Source: Acidobacteriaceae bacterium
GTDB lineage: Bacteria; Acidobacteriota; Terriglobia; Terriglobales; Acidobacteriaceae
Direction of reading: 5' to 3'
Length of the DNA stretch: 16,895 nucleotides
Assembly (NCBI GenBank): GCA_003167305.1
Contig: PMTP01000154.1
Span: 35,741 to 52,635, forward strand
Below the pieces are notes generated by a model. It searched no databases, was not told where the DNA came from, and saw only the letters and a list, made by a program, of their open reading frames with translations. This document shows positions 6,067-14,956 of the stretch, one piece after another; within the stretch, counting starts at the first letter, position 1, and each line of letters begins with the position of its first letter. The translations under genes were made by a program, and so were the position numbers.

Positions 6067-7526
6067 ATTACAGTCACGCCGAGCTTGATCCGCGCAAGGC
6101 GCTTCCTTTTCCCAAAGCCGTCCTGCCAGTGCTGCGCAACCCGCAACTGCGCAAGAACGTGGCCCACGCCATTGATGTGATCCAAACCAAGCGCGCCCGG
6201 CTGGTAGCGGAAAAGGACGACTGGCAGGAGTTGCGCACGGCAGCCTCGGCGATTCGCGCTCATGCGCTGGAGAATCTGGGCGCGTACCTGGAGCAGTTTG
6301 AAGAGCGCTGCACCGCCGCCGGAGGCACGGTCCACTGGGCCGCCGATGCGGACGAGGCGCGCCGCATCATCCTCGATCTGCTTCGCCAGGAGAAGGCCAG
6401 CGAGGTCATCAAGATCAAGACCATGACCTCGGCCGAGATTCAGTTGAATCCATTCCTTGAGGCCAACGGAGTGAGCGCCTTCGAGACCGATCTGGCCGAG
6501 ATCATCCTGCAACTGGGCGGCGAGGAGCCGTCGCACATCGTCGTGCCGGCGCTGCACGTGAATCGCAGCCAGGTGCGCGAGATCTTTGCGCGGCGCATGG
6601 GTCTGAAGAACCTCTCCGACGACCCGAAAGAGCTGACCAACGCCGCCCGCACCTATCTGCGGCAGAAGTTCCTTGCGATTCCGACGGCGATCAGCGGGGC
6701 CAACTTTTTGATTGCCGAGACCGGTTCTGTAGCCGTGGTCGAATCTGAGGGCAACGGCCGCATGTGCCTGACGCTGCCGCGGACGATGATCACGCTGGCC
6801 GGGATCGAGAAGGTGCTGCCGCGCTTCCAGGACCTGGAAGTGATGCTGCAGTTGCTGGCCCGCTCGGCCACAGGCGAGCGCATGAACCCCTACACCTCTC
6901 TGTGGACGGGCGTTACTGCCGGCGACGGCCCGCAGAGCTTTCACGTGGTGCTGCTGGACAATGAGCGCTCGTCGATCCTCGCCAAAGCGAAGCAGCGGCA
7001 GACGCTCAAGTGCATCCGCTGCGCGGCCTGCATGAACGCCTGCCCGGTCTACCGGCAGACCGGCGGCCACGCCTACGGCTCGGTCTATCCGGGGCCGATC
7101 GGCGCCATCCTGACGCCGCAACTGATGCAGATGAAGTTCGCGCAATCGCTGCCCTACGCCTCGTCGCTCTGCGGCGCTTGCTATGAAGTCTGCCCGGTGA
7201 AGATCAACATTCCCGATGTGCTGCTCGAGTTGCGCGCGCAGGTGGTCAACCAGGAGCGTGGGAGGGCCGCTCGCTACTTCGATCCCATGTACGTGGGCCT
7301 GCGAGTCGCCAATCTGCTCTTTGCCAAAGCCTGGCTCTTTCATGTGGCGCAGCGGTTGGGGCGCATCGGCCTTGGGCTGTATACCCGCAAGGACGGGTGG
7401 ATTCATTCGCTGCCCGGCATCGGCGCGAAGTGGACGCAGACGCGCGACCTGCGCGGCCTGCCGGATGAGAGCTTCCATGAGTGGTGGGCAAAGCGCGGCT
7501 CCCAGCCGGGCAAGGAGGGCAAATGA
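6063..7526 (+). CDS. lutB: LutB, iron-sulfur protein of L-lactate utilisation
   Basis: The 487-residue protein combines an N-terminal LUD-type domain with a C-terminal ferredoxin-like domain. The N-terminal half includes KIKTMTSAEIQLNPFLE, ETDLAEIILQLGGEEPSHIV and LIAETGSVAVVESEGNGRM. The two cysteine clusters are CIRCAACMNACPVY (Cys317, 320, 323, 327) and CGACYEVCPVKINIPD (Cys370, 373, 377), predicted to bind [4Fe-4S] clusters. Length and order match LutB/LldF, the electron-carrying subunit of the LutABC lactate oxidation complex. It overlaps lutA and lutC by 4 nt each, indicating translational coupling. A long open frame on the opposite strand (6009-7592) is a shadow of GC-rich codon use. 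Confidence 0.94.
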   Translation: MNYSHAELDPRKALPFPKAVLPVLRNPQLRKNVAHAIDVIQTKRARLVAEKDDWQELRTAASAIRAHALENLGAYLEQFEERCTAAGGTVHWAADADEARRIILDLLRQEKASEVIKIKTMTSAEIQLNPFLEANGVSAFETDLAEIILQLGGEEPSHIVVPALHVNRSQVREIFARRMGLKNLSDDPKELTNAARTYLRQKFLAIPTAISGANFLIAETGSVAVVESEGNGRMCLTLPRTMITLAGIEKVLPRFQDLEVMLQLLARSATGERMNPYTSLWTGVTAGDGPQSFHVVLLDNERSSILAKAKQRQTLKCIRCAACMNACPVYRQTGGHAYGSVYPGPIGAILTPQLMQMKFAQSLPYASSLCGACYEVCPVKINIPDVLLELRAQVVNQERGRAARYFDPMYVGLRVANLLFAKAWLFHVAQRLGRIGLGLYTRKDGWIHSLPGIGAKWTQTRDLRGLPDESFHEWWAKRGSQPGKEGK

Positions 7527-8218
7527 AGGCTCCGCTCCAATCCCGGCAGCAAATCCCCCGGCAGCGAATTCTGGAACGTATCCGCGCGGCAACCCTGGAT
7601 TGCGCCCAAGACCCCGCGATGAGGGAGGAGGCCTATGCGGCGCTGCCCCGCGCCTACACTCGCCACGGCCAACTCAGCGCCGAAGCCCGGCTCAAGCTGA
7701 TGATCGAACGGCTCCGCGAATACGATGCGGAGGTGGTTGAAACCACACCGGAAGCCCTGCCGGACGCCATCGCGGCCCAGCTTGCGGCCAGCGACAAGCA
7801 TTCATTTCTTGCACCCCCCGGAACTCCGTCCGAATGGATGGTCACGGCAGCGTGGAAGATCAGCGGATTGGAGTGGACCATCGACCACGGCCTCGCCACC
7901 GCCGAGATCGAGCAGTCTGAAGGCGTGGTCACCGCCGCCTCCTGCGGCATTGCCGACTCGGGAACCATCGTACTGCACCACTCAGCGAGCGAGGGCCGTC
8001 GCGTGCTCTCGCTGCTGCCCGACTGGCACCTTATCATTCTCCGCGCGAGCCAGGTGGTGGAGACGCTGCCGGAGTACTTCGCCCGTTTCCAGCAGCCGTC
8101 AGGGCTGGTCACCTGGATCTCCGGACCCAGCGCCACGGCGGACATTGAAATGACACGCATCAAGGGCGTCCATGGACCGCGCTTCCTCAACGTGATCCTG
8201 GTGCGCGATAAGAGTTGA
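7523..8218 (+). CDS. lutC: LutC, LUD-domain subunit of L-lactate utilisation
   Basis: The 231-residue protein has a LUD domain. CGIADSGTIVLHHS (residues 141-154) corresponds to the conserved 'GIAETGTIVL' motif, and GPSATADIEMTRIKGVHGP (201-219) is the C-terminal hallmark of LutC/YkgG. It has no cysteine cluster, as expected for this subunit. The ATG at 7523 overlaps the lutB stop and is preceded by AAGGAGG with 4-nt spacing. It completes lutABC. Its position before rhamnose genes suggests that lactate made from L-lactaldehyde is a main substrate. Confidence 0.92.
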   Translation: MKAPLQSRQQIPRQRILERIRAATLDCAQDPAMREEAYAALPRAYTRHGQLSAEARLKLMIERLREYDAEVVETTPEALPDAIAAQLAASDKHSFLAPPGTPSEWMVTAAWKISGLEWTIDHGLATAEIEQSEGVVTAASCGIADSGTIVLHHSASEGRRVLSLLPDWHLIILRASQVVETLPEYFARFQQPSGLVTWISGPSATADIEMTRIKGVHGPRFLNVILVRDKS

Positions 8219-8295
8219 TTGAGATGAACAATGACGTAACGAATCCAGATCAGAGATCGGTGGAAACCGGCTCGGTACAGGTGAGGTAAACCATC

Positions 8296-9489
8296 ATGGC
8301 GTCATCGGAATCAGCAGTTTTCGACCGGGCAGTGCAAGCTCTGGATTCTTTCCAGATCGAGATTCCCTCCTGGGGATTCGCCAACACCGGAACCCGCTTT
8401 GGCAAATTTACCCAGCCCGCCGCCGCTTCCACCATCGAGGAGAAGTTTGCCGACGCCGCCGAGGTCAACCGCCTCACCGGAGTCACGCCCACCATGGCTT
8501 TGCACGTCCTGTGGGATCTGCCCAACGGCCTCGGCGACGTGCCCGAGGTGCAGGCTCTGGAGAAAAAATACGGCGTGCGCGCCGGCTCCATCAATCCCAA
8601 CCTCTTTCAGCATCAGGAGTACAAGTTCGGCTCACTCTGCAATCCTTCGCCGGCCATTCGGGAACAGGCATTGAGCCACGTGCTCGATTCCATCGAGATC
8701 GCCAAGGCGCTCGGCTCCAGCGAGCTCTCGCTGTGGCTGCCCGACGGCTCAAACTACCCCGGCACGCAGAGCATCCGCAACCGCATCGGCTGGCTGGAAG
8801 ACGCACTGCGCTCCGTTCACGGCCACCTCGAGCCGGAGCAGAGGCTGCTAATCGAGTACAAGCCCTTTGAACCCGCCTTTTATCACACCGACATCGCCGA
8901 CTGGGGAATGTCTTCGCACCTGGCGCGGGTGGCCGGTCCGCAGGCCCGCGTCTTGGTCGATACCGGCCACCACCTTCCTGCCCAGAACATCGAACAGATC
9001 GTGGCCTGGCTGCTGCACACCGGCCTGCTGGGCGGCTTCCACTTCAACGATCGCCGCTATGCCGACGACGACCTCACCCTAGGCTCCATCGATCCCTACC
9101 AGATCTTCCGCATCTTTCACGAGATTCACACCGCCCTGGCCGAGGGACTGGGCAAAAGAATCGCTTTCATGGTCGATCAGAGCCACAATCTGAAGGGCAA
9201 GATCGAAGCCACGGTGCAGACCGTGGTCACCGCGCAGGAGCTATGGCTCAAGGCCGCTCTCGTGGATCGCAAGCAGTTGGCGGTCTATCAGCAATCCTGC
9301 GAGCTGGTGGAAGCCGAGGAGCTCTTCCGCGGCGCCTTCTGGAGCGATGTGCGCCCGCTCGCCGCAGCCTGGCGCGTGGCGCGTGGCTTGCCCGCCGATC
9401 CGCTGGCCGCGCTGCGCTCCGGGGGTTACGTGGAGCGCGCCGCCCGCGAACGGGTCAACCGTCACTCGGTCGCTGTTAGTTACGCATGA
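8296..9489 (+). CDS. rhaI: L-rhamnose isomerase, RhaI type (xylose-isomerase-like TIM barrel)
   Basis: The 397-residue protein matches the Pseudomonas stutzeri-type L-rhamnose/sugar isomerase rather than E. coli RhaA. Metal-site and active-site segments are visible: LLIEYKPFEPAFYHTDIADW (Glu187, Lys189), VLVDTGHHLP (Asp222, His225), GGFHFNDRRYADDDL (His249, Asp252) and MVDQSHNLKGKIEATV (Asp294, His297). It would convert L-rhamnose to L-rhamnulose using divalent metal ions. GAGG at 8283-8286 lies 9 nt before the ATG. The 77-nt gap after lutC shows no good promoter or terminator, so co-transcription with lutABC is likely. Relaxed substrate range (for example L-lyxose or L-mannose) is known in the family. 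Confidence 0.9.
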   Translation: MASSESAVFDRAVQALDSFQIEIPSWGFANTGTRFGKFTQPAAASTIEEKFADAAEVNRLTGVTPTMALHVLWDLPNGLGDVPEVQALEKKYGVRAGSINPNLFQHQEYKFGSLCNPSPAIREQALSHVLDSIEIAKALGSSELSLWLPDGSNYPGTQSIRNRIGWLEDALRSVHGHLEPEQRLLIEYKPFEPAFYHTDIADWGMSSHLARVAGPQARVLVDTGHHLPAQNIEQIVAWLLHTGLLGGFHFNDRRYADDDLTLGSIDPYQIFRIFHEIHTALAEGLGKRIAFMVDQSHNLKGKIEATVQTVVTAQELWLKAALVDRKQLAVYQQSCELVEAEELFRGAFWSDVRPLAAAWRVARGLPADPLAALRSGGYVERAARERVNRHSVAVSYA

Positions 9490-9550
9490 AGTGGTAAGTC
9501 GAATCAGCGGCCTTCCTTCTTGCGGAAGGTCATGCACAGCGAGGAAACCA

Positions 9551-10660
9551 GTGCCCAAGACAAAGATCAAGCGGCTGTACCTGATTCCGATTCTCTCCAA
9601 GGCCCTCGACGTGATCGAGCTGCTGGAGGAGAACCAATCCCCGGTTTCTCTGGAAGATGTCTTCCAGAAGACGCGGATTTCCAAGACCAGCGTCTATCGC
9701 ATCCTCAAGACGCTGGTGCATCGCGGCTACGTCGCCCAGACGCAGAGCGGCCTTTACCGGCTGGTTTCGCGCCCCCGGCGCCTGCGCTTCGGCTTCGCGG
9801 CCCAGAGCGCGGAGATGCCCTTCTCGCAAGCCGTGGTGCAGAGTGTCACCGCCGCCGCCGCCGCATCCGGTGTGGAACTGCTGCTGCTCGACAACCGCTA
9901 CGATCCCGGCGTCGCCATTCAGAACGCTGAGGAGTTTGTCGCCAAGCGGGTGGATCTTGCGCTCGAGTTCCAGGTCGAAGAGGCGGCAGCGCCGCGTGTG
10001 GCGCATATCTTCAAAAGAGCCGACATTCCCCTGGTCGCTATCGACGTGCCCCACCCCAACGCCACCTACTTCGGCGTGGATAACTTCGAGGTGGGTTATG
10101 AAGCTGGCTCGGTGCTGGCCCAATTTGCCCTGCGCCAGTGGAAAGGCAATGCAGATTACGTGCTGGGCGTGGGGTTCGCAGAGGCCGGCAGCTTTGTCCA
10201 GAGCCGCATCACCGGTGCATTCGACGCAATCCGCCAGCGACTCGAAGAGATTCCCGTTGACCGCTTTGTGCAGATCGAGGGACGGGGCATGCGCGAGCCA
10301 AGCCGCCTGGCGGTCGCCGAATTCCTCCAGAGCCACCCCCGCGGCGAGCGCTTCCTGGTGGCCGCCGCCACCGATTCCAGCGCCCTCGGCGTCCTTGACG
10401 CCGCCCGCCAATCAGGCCGCGAAGAGCAGTTCGCCATCGTTGGGCAGGACTGCATTCCCGAGGTGATGGAGGAGATGCGCTCCGGCCAGAGCGCGCTCAT
10501 CGGATCGATCTCGCACGAGGTTGAAAGCTATGGACCCCGGCTCATTCAGATCGGCATTGCCCTCTTGCGCGGCCATGCCGTGCCCCCCTATAACTACGTC
10601 CGCCACCGTGTGGTCACCCCGGAGTCACTGATCACCGAATCCGAGGATGATCTGCGATGA
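9551..10660 (+). CDS. Hybrid transcription regulator: IclR-like HTH plus periplasmic-binding-protein-like sensor
   Basis: The 369-residue protein begins with a winged helix-turn-helix of IclR type (residues 14-71: LSKALDVIELLEE, then RISKTSVYRILKTLVHRGYV as the recognition region, then a wing ending SGLYRL). Instead of the IclR effector domain it continues into a LacI/periplasmic-binding-protein-like fold (about 80-350). Visible parts are RFGFAAQSAEMPFSQAV, LLLLDNRYDPGVAIQNAEE, FVAKRVDLALEFQ, ADIPLVAIDVPHPNATYFGV, AATDSSALGVLDAARQSG and FAIVGQDCIPEVMEEMRSG. It probably senses a sugar, plausibly rhamnose or an oligosaccharide, and controls this locus. The start is a GTG at 9551 with GAGG 6 nt before it; the longer open frame from 9347 overlaps rhaI and is not protein-like. 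The stop overlaps the rhaB ATG (ATGA). Confidence 0.82.
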   Translation: MPKTKIKRLYLIPILSKALDVIELLEENQSPVSLEDVFQKTRISKTSVYRILKTLVHRGYVAQTQSGLYRLVSRPRRLRFGFAAQSAEMPFSQAVVQSVTAAAAASGVELLLLDNRYDPGVAIQNAEEFVAKRVDLALEFQVEEAAAPRVAHIFKRADIPLVAIDVPHPNATYFGVDNFEVGYEAGSVLAQFALRQWKGNADYVLGVGFAEAGSFVQSRITGAFDAIRQRLEEIPVDRFVQIEGRGMREPSRLAVAEFLQSHPRGERFLVAAATDSSALGVLDAARQSGREEQFAIVGQDCIPEVMEEMRSGQSALIGSISHEVESYGPRLIQIGIALLRGHAVPPYNYVRHRVVTPESLITESEDDLR

Positions 10661-12111
10661 ACCGCATCGTGGAAGCGTCTGCCGGCCTGCAAGAACCTGC
10701 CCGCATTGCCATCGACCTGGGCGCGGAAAGCTGCCGTCTCTCCCTGCTGCGCTGGCAGAGCGGCAAACCCGCCATCGAACTCATCCATCGCTTTGCCAAC
10801 GCTTCCGTGCATCGCGGCGCATCGCTCCGCTGGCCTCTTGAAACCATCCTGGCCGGTCTGGAAGAGGCTTTGCGCAAGGCAGCCGCAGCGGCTCCCGAAG
10901 GCGTAGCCTCCATCGCCGTCGACGGCTGGGCCGTGGATTACGTTCGCCTCGACTCCGCCGGCCAGCCTCTCGCCGCGCCCTTCTGTTACCGCGACGAACG
11001 CACCATCGCCGCCAAGGAGGCTGCGGATGCGATCGCCGCGCCCCCGATGCTCTTCCGCCGCACCGGCGCGCAGCCGCTTCGCATCAACACCCTCTACCAA
11101 CTGCTGGCCGACGCCGCCTCCGGAATCGATCCCCACGCTCCCTGGCTCCTGCTGCCGGAGTACGTTCTCTACTGGCTGGGTGGCCGCCGCGCCGCCGAGT
11201 ACACTAACGCCACCCACACCGGCCTGGTGGACATCGAGAACGGCGGCTGGTCGCGCGACCTCTTCGAACTGCTCGGAATCCCCCTCGACGCCGCGCCGCC
11301 CATCGTCCCAGCCGGAACCATCCTGGGCCGCCTGCAAGGGCCGCTGGCCGCCCTCCCCGCCTTTCGCGGCACGCAGTTGATCGCGCCCGCCTGCCACGAC
11401 ACCGCCTCGGCCATCTCCGGCATTCCTGCCCCCCTGCATTCCACCGCCTATATCTGCTCCGGCACCTGGTCGCTGGTCGGCACGCTCCTTCCCGCTCCCA
11501 TCACCAGCCATGAGGCCTTGAGCGCGCGCTATACCAATCAGGGCGCGGCTGGCGGCGGCTTCTGCTTCCACACCAACGTCAACGGTATGTGGACTCTGAA
11601 GCAATGCATGGACGGCTGGAGAGCGCAAGGCCGCCCCTGGACAATCGAAGATCTTGTCGCCCAGGCTGCCGCCATCCAGACGCCGCCCGCCGCCATCGAC
11701 ATCGATGCTGAGCCGCTGCTGCTCGACGGCAAGATGCCAGAGCGCATCAACCACGAGTTACAAGCTCGCGGACTGCCCTGCATCCCTGACGTAGCCGGCA
11801 ACGAGCCGCTCTTCGCCCGGCTGATCTTCGAGAGCGTGGCCAGCCGCTATGCCCAAGCCCTCTCCCAGTTGCAACGGATGCTGGGCCGCAAGCTCGAACG
11901 CATTCACATCCTGGGAGGCGGCAGCCGCAACAAGCTGCTGACGGAACTCACCGCGCTGCGCACCGGCCTGCCGGTCGAATCCGGCCAGCCCGAAAGCTCC
12001 ACGATCGGCAATCTGGCTGTACAGTTAGCCGCCAGCGATGCCCATACACAACCGCTTGACCCGGAAGCCATTCGTCGCTGGGCCGCGCTGCTCTGCCAAA
12101 TTCCTCAATAG
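10657..12111 (+). CDS. rhaB: L-rhamnulokinase (FGGY family)
   Basis: The 484-residue FGGY kinase phosphorylates L-rhamnulose to L-rhamnulose-1-phosphate. Visible elements are ARIAIDLGAESCRLSL (first phosphate-binding loop), VDGWAVDYVRLD, FCYRDERT, RTGAQPLRINTLYQL (substrate side), LLPEYVLYWLGG, ACHDTASA with the catalytic Asp248, CSGTWSLVG (about 267-275), and LGGGSRNKLL (419-428) near the C-terminal adenosine site. RINTLYQL and GGGSRN are characteristic of RhaB. Translation is coupled to the regulator by a 4-nt overlap. The stop is 16 nt before the RhaT start. Confidence 0.93.
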   Translation: MNRIVEASAGLQEPARIAIDLGAESCRLSLLRWQSGKPAIELIHRFANASVHRGASLRWPLETILAGLEEALRKAAAAAPEGVASIAVDGWAVDYVRLDSAGQPLAAPFCYRDERTIAAKEAADAIAAPPMLFRRTGAQPLRINTLYQLLADAASGIDPHAPWLLLPEYVLYWLGGRRAAEYTNATHTGLVDIENGGWSRDLFELLGIPLDAAPPIVPAGTILGRLQGPLAALPAFRGTQLIAPACHDTASAISGIPAPLHSTAYICSGTWSLVGTLLPAPITSHEALSARYTNQGAAGGGFCFHTNVNGMWTLKQCMDGWRAQGRPWTIEDLVAQAAAIQTPPAAIDIDAEPLLLDGKMPERINHELQARGLPCIPDVAGNEPLFARLIFESVASRYAQALSQLQRMLGRKLERIHILGGGSRNKLLTELTALRTGLPVESGQPESSTIGNLAVQLAASDAHTQPLDPEAIRRWAALLCQIPQ

Positions 12112-12127
12112 AACAGGAGAATGAATC

Positions 12128-13156
12128 GTGACAATCCTCGCGGGAATCGGATGGCACGTCGTTGGCGCGGCCTTTGCCGCATCCTTCTATGCGCCTATTG
12201 GGAAGGTTAAGGAGTGGTCCTGGGAAACTACCTGGGCCGTAGCCGGAATCTTTTCCTGGATACTGCTGCCGATTTCCGTGAGCTTCATGATCCTTCCAGA
12301 CTTTCATAACTTTTATGCTGGCTTCAGTGCGCATTTGCTCTTGAAGGTGGCTCTCTTCGGAGCCATGTGGGGCGTCGGTAATGTGAGTTATGGGCTCACG
12401 ATGCGCCATCTGGGAATTTCCTTAGGCGTCGGCGTCGCCATCGGTGTCACGCTGATGGTGGGCACGCTGATGCCGCCGCTGCTGAACGGCCAGGGAGCAA
12501 TGCTGTTTACGACTAAGAGCGGCCTCTACACCATGGCCGGCGTGCTGGTTGCTCTGATGGGCGTGGCGATTGTCTCCTATGCCGGCCATCAGAAAGAAAT
12601 GCAGCAGCGCGGAGAACTCCAGGAATTCAACTTGAAGCTGGGACTGCTGCTGGCGGGCTTATGCGGCGTGTTTTCCTCCGGCATGTCCTTTGCCATCAAC
12701 GCCGCCAGACCCATGGAATCCGCCGCGCTTCATCTGGGCGTGAATCCGCTCTACGCGGCGTTACCGAGTTATGTGATTATCATGGGCGGCGGCGCGCTGG
12801 TGAATCTGAGTTACTGCTTCATCCGTCTGGCCGCGCTGAAGAGGATCTCCCTCCGCGGCGATCTCTCCCAGGCCGGGGGAACGCTGCTCATCAACGGCGC
12901 TCTGGCTGCAACGGGAGGGATCATGTGGTATCTTCAGTTCTTCTTTTACGCCTGGGGCGCGGCTAACATTCCGCAGCGCCTCTTCTATGTGAACTGGATG
13001 CTGCACATGAGTATCTATGTTCTGTGCGCCGGCCTGGTAGGCCTCGCCCTGAAAGAGTGGAAAGGCGTGCGGCGAAGGACGATTCTCATTCTTTTGATTG
13101 GAATGTTAGTGATCATTGCAGCCGCCAATCTGGTTGGGCTTGGAATGGCATTGTAA
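12128..13156 (+). CDS. rhaT: L-rhamnose/H+ symporter, RhaT family
   Basis: The 342-residue membrane protein has about ten hydrophobic segments. It opens with [20 protein letters not shown] and [11 protein letters not shown], both characteristic of RhaT of the drug/metabolite transporter superfamily. Further RhaT-like parts are [51 protein letters not shown] and [16 protein letters not shown]. It would import L-rhamnose with protons through the inner membrane. The start is a GTG at 12128 with AGGAGA 7 nt upstream. It follows rhaB by 16 nt and precedes the GH28 gene by 45 nt, consistent with one operon. Confidence 0.92.
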   Translation: MTILAGIGWHVVGAAFAASFYAPIGKVKEWSWETTWAVAGIFSWILLPISVSFMILPDFHNFYAGFSAHLLLKVALFGAMWGVGNVSYGLTMRHLGISLGVGVAIGVTLMVGTLMPPLLNGQGAMLFTTKSGLYTMAGVLVALMGVAIVSYAGHQKEMQQRGELQEFNLKLGLLLAGLCGVFSSGMSFAINAARPMESAALHLGVNPLYAALPSYVIIMGGGALVNLSYCFIRLAALKRISLRGDLSQAGGTLLINGALAATGGIMWYLQFFFYAWGAANIPQRLFYVNWMLHMSIYVLCAGLVGLALKEWKGVRRRTILILLIGMLVIIAAANLVGLGMAL

Positions 13157-13201
13157 ATAATCTATTCACAGCTTACTTTGGCAATTCAAGGAGGATTTTC
13201 G

Positions 13202-14851
13202 ATGAAGAACTTCAATGCAATGCGCCGCGATCTTCTTCGTACCGGCGGCATCGGCATGGCGGCGGCCGCGATTCCCGCCGTTTCATTTGCGGCTTCGACG
13301 GAGGACGGTAAATCAACTGCCCACCCTGTCACGCACCTCTTTGACGTACGCACTTATGGTGCGACAGGAGACGGCAAGACGCTGGATACGGTGGCCGTCA
13401 ATCGCGCAATCGAAGCCGCGGCCGCCGGTGGCGGCGGAGTGGTCCTCTTCCCGGTGGGAAGCTATCTCTGTTTTTCGATCCGCTTGAAGAGCCAGGTCCA
13501 TCTTTATCTGGAGCAGGGCAGCGCCATCGTGGCCGCTAACTCGCCGCGCGAGGACGAGCAGACCGGCTACGACGGAGGCATCTATGATGCTGCCGAGTCA
13601 AATACCGCATGGGACGCTTATCAGGATTACGGCCATAACCACTGGCATAACTCGCTGCTCTGGGGCGAAGATCTGCACGACTTCAGCATCACCGGTCCAG
13701 GACTGATTTGGGGCAAGGGGCTCAGCTTCGGATTGGAACGTGCCTCCCGCGGCGCCTATCCCTTCTACATTGCCGAGCAGCCCGGAGTGGGCAACAAGGC
13801 GATCGCGCTCAAGAATTGCCACAATGTTTTGTTGCGCGATTTCTCCGTGCTCAAGGGCGGCCACTTTGCCTTGTTGCTGACCGGCGTCGATAACCTGACC
13901 ATCGACAATCTCAAGATCGATACCGATCGCGACGGCATGGACCTTGATTGCTGCCAGAATGTGCGTGTTTCCAACTGCACCGTCAACTCGCCCTGGGACG
14001 ATGGCATCTGCCCCAAGTCGAGTTATGCTCTGGGTTATACGCGCCCCACCAAAAACCTGACCATCACCAACTGCTGGGTAACTGGAACCTATGAGCTAGG
14101 CACGGTGTTAGACGGCAGCTTCAAGAAGTTTGCGCCGGAGCCTCGCATTCCGCGCACGGGCCGCATCAAATGCGGCACGGAATCCAATGGAGGCTTTATC
14201 AATATCACCATCTCAAACTGTGTCTTCGAAGGCTGCCAGGGCTATGCCCTGGAAACCGTCGATGGCGCGCTGCTGGAAGACATTACTATCACCAATACGA
14301 CCATGCGCGATTTGGTCACCTGCCCAATTTTCATGCGCCTCGGCGCGCGCCTGCGCGGACCCAGGGAGAGCACCAGGGTTGGAACGATGAAGCGCATCCT
14401 GATCAGCAACCTATCTTGCTTCAACGCGCCGCAGAAAGTAAGTTCAGTTCTGACCGGCATACCGGGTTATGCTATTGAGGATGTGAAGCTATCCAACATA
14501 TATATCCAGACCGCTGGAGGCGCGACGGACGAGATGGCAAAGATCGAACCTCCGGAGTTAGAGAACAAGTATCCGGAGCCATCCATGTTCGGCGCCATGC
14601 CTGCCTCCGGCTTTTTCCTGCGGCATATGCGCAATGTGGAGATGAGTCACTTGGAGATCGCTAACGCCACTCCCGATGCGCGTCCCGCGTTTTATCTGAC
14701 CGATGTGGAGCGGGCGGATTTCTTCGCCGTCACGGCTCCTCGCGGGGCCGATGGAGCCTTCGCTCTGCGCGGAGTTAAGGACTTGCGTATTGGCTGGAGC
14801 AGGGCTGCTGCGGATACAACGCTGAGCAGCGCCGATAACAAGATGCTGTAA
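13202..14851 (+). CDS. Exported GH28 glycoside hydrolase (polygalacturonase / rhamnogalacturonan hydrolase family)
   Basis: The 549-residue protein starts with a Tat-type signal (RR at 8-9 in MRRDLLRTGG, hydrophobic stretch to about residue 30, SFAAS cleavage region). The mature part begins with the pectate-lyase-fold entry FDVRTYGATGDGKTLDTVA and continues as a right-handed beta-helix. GH28 landmarks are IDTDRDGMDLDC (Asp242/247/249, the NTD region), NSPWDDGICPKSS (Asp266-Asp267) and GRIKCGTESNGG (Arg321-Lys323). The GHG histidine of typical polygalacturonases is not visible; that place reads ELGTVLDGS. Such loss is seen in rhamnogalacturonan-acting and exo-acting relatives, so action on rhamnogalacturonan is plausible, which fits the rhamnose genes. 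AGGAGG sits 7 nt before the ATG, the best ribosome site in the window. A start at 13178 would put this site inside the gene. Confidence 0.88.
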   Translation: MKNFNAMRRDLLRTGGIGMAAAAIPAVSFAASTEDGKSTAHPVTHLFDVRTYGATGDGKTLDTVAVNRAIEAAAAGGGGVVLFPVGSYLCFSIRLKSQVHLYLEQGSAIVAANSPREDEQTGYDGGIYDAAESNTAWDAYQDYGHNHWHNSLLWGEDLHDFSITGPGLIWGKGLSFGLERASRGAYPFYIAEQPGVGNKAIALKNCHNVLLRDFSVLKGGHFALLLTGVDNLTIDNLKIDTDRDGMDLDCCQNVRVSNCTVNSPWDDGICPKSSYALGYTRPTKNLTITNCWVTGTYELGTVLDGSFKKFAPEPRIPRTGRIKCGTESNGGFINITISNCVFEGCQGYALETVDGALLEDITITNTTMRDLVTCPIFMRLGARLRGPRESTRVGTMKRILISNLSCFNAPQKVSSVLTGIPGYAIEDVKLSNIYIQTAGGATDEMAKIEPPELENKYPEPSMFGAMPASGFFLRHMRNVEMSHLEIANATPDARPAFYLTDVERADFFAVTAPRGADGAFALRGVKDLRIGWSRAAADTTLSSADNKML

Positions 14852-14912
14852 AAGAAACTTATTATCGCAACGCCTGAAACTGATTCATGGACGAGATCAG
14901 GAGTTACTCAGC

Positions 14913-14936
14913 AAAAGGCGCGGCCGAAGCCGCGCC
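14913..14936 (-). terminator. Intrinsic terminator of the minus-strand glycosyltransferase unit
   Basis: On the minus strand the sequence reads an 8-bp perfect stem GGCGCGGC/GCCGCGCC closed by TTCG (the very stable C(UUCG)G tetraloop) and followed directly by TTTT. It lies 20 nt after the stop at 14957. On the plus strand the same hairpin follows the GH28 gene by 65 nt but has only a short CTT after it, so it is weaker in that direction; it may still separate the convergent units. Confidence 0.8.
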
Positions 14937-14956
14937 CTTGCTACACTCCAGCTTCT

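Noticed and set aside
6009..7592. 527-codon open frame on the minus strand opposite lutB
   Set aside because: It mirrors a well-supported lutB. The translation is arginine-, histidine- and glutamine-rich low-information sequence, typical of the antisense of GC-rich coding DNA.
9530..10411. 293-codon minus-strand open frame opposite the hybrid regulator
   Set aside because: No recognisable motif, and it overlaps a regulator with clear domains; a shadow.
10594..11754. 386-codon minus-strand open frame opposite rhaB
   Set aside because: Glycine-rich, motif-free translation opposite a clear rhamnulokinase; an antisense shadow.
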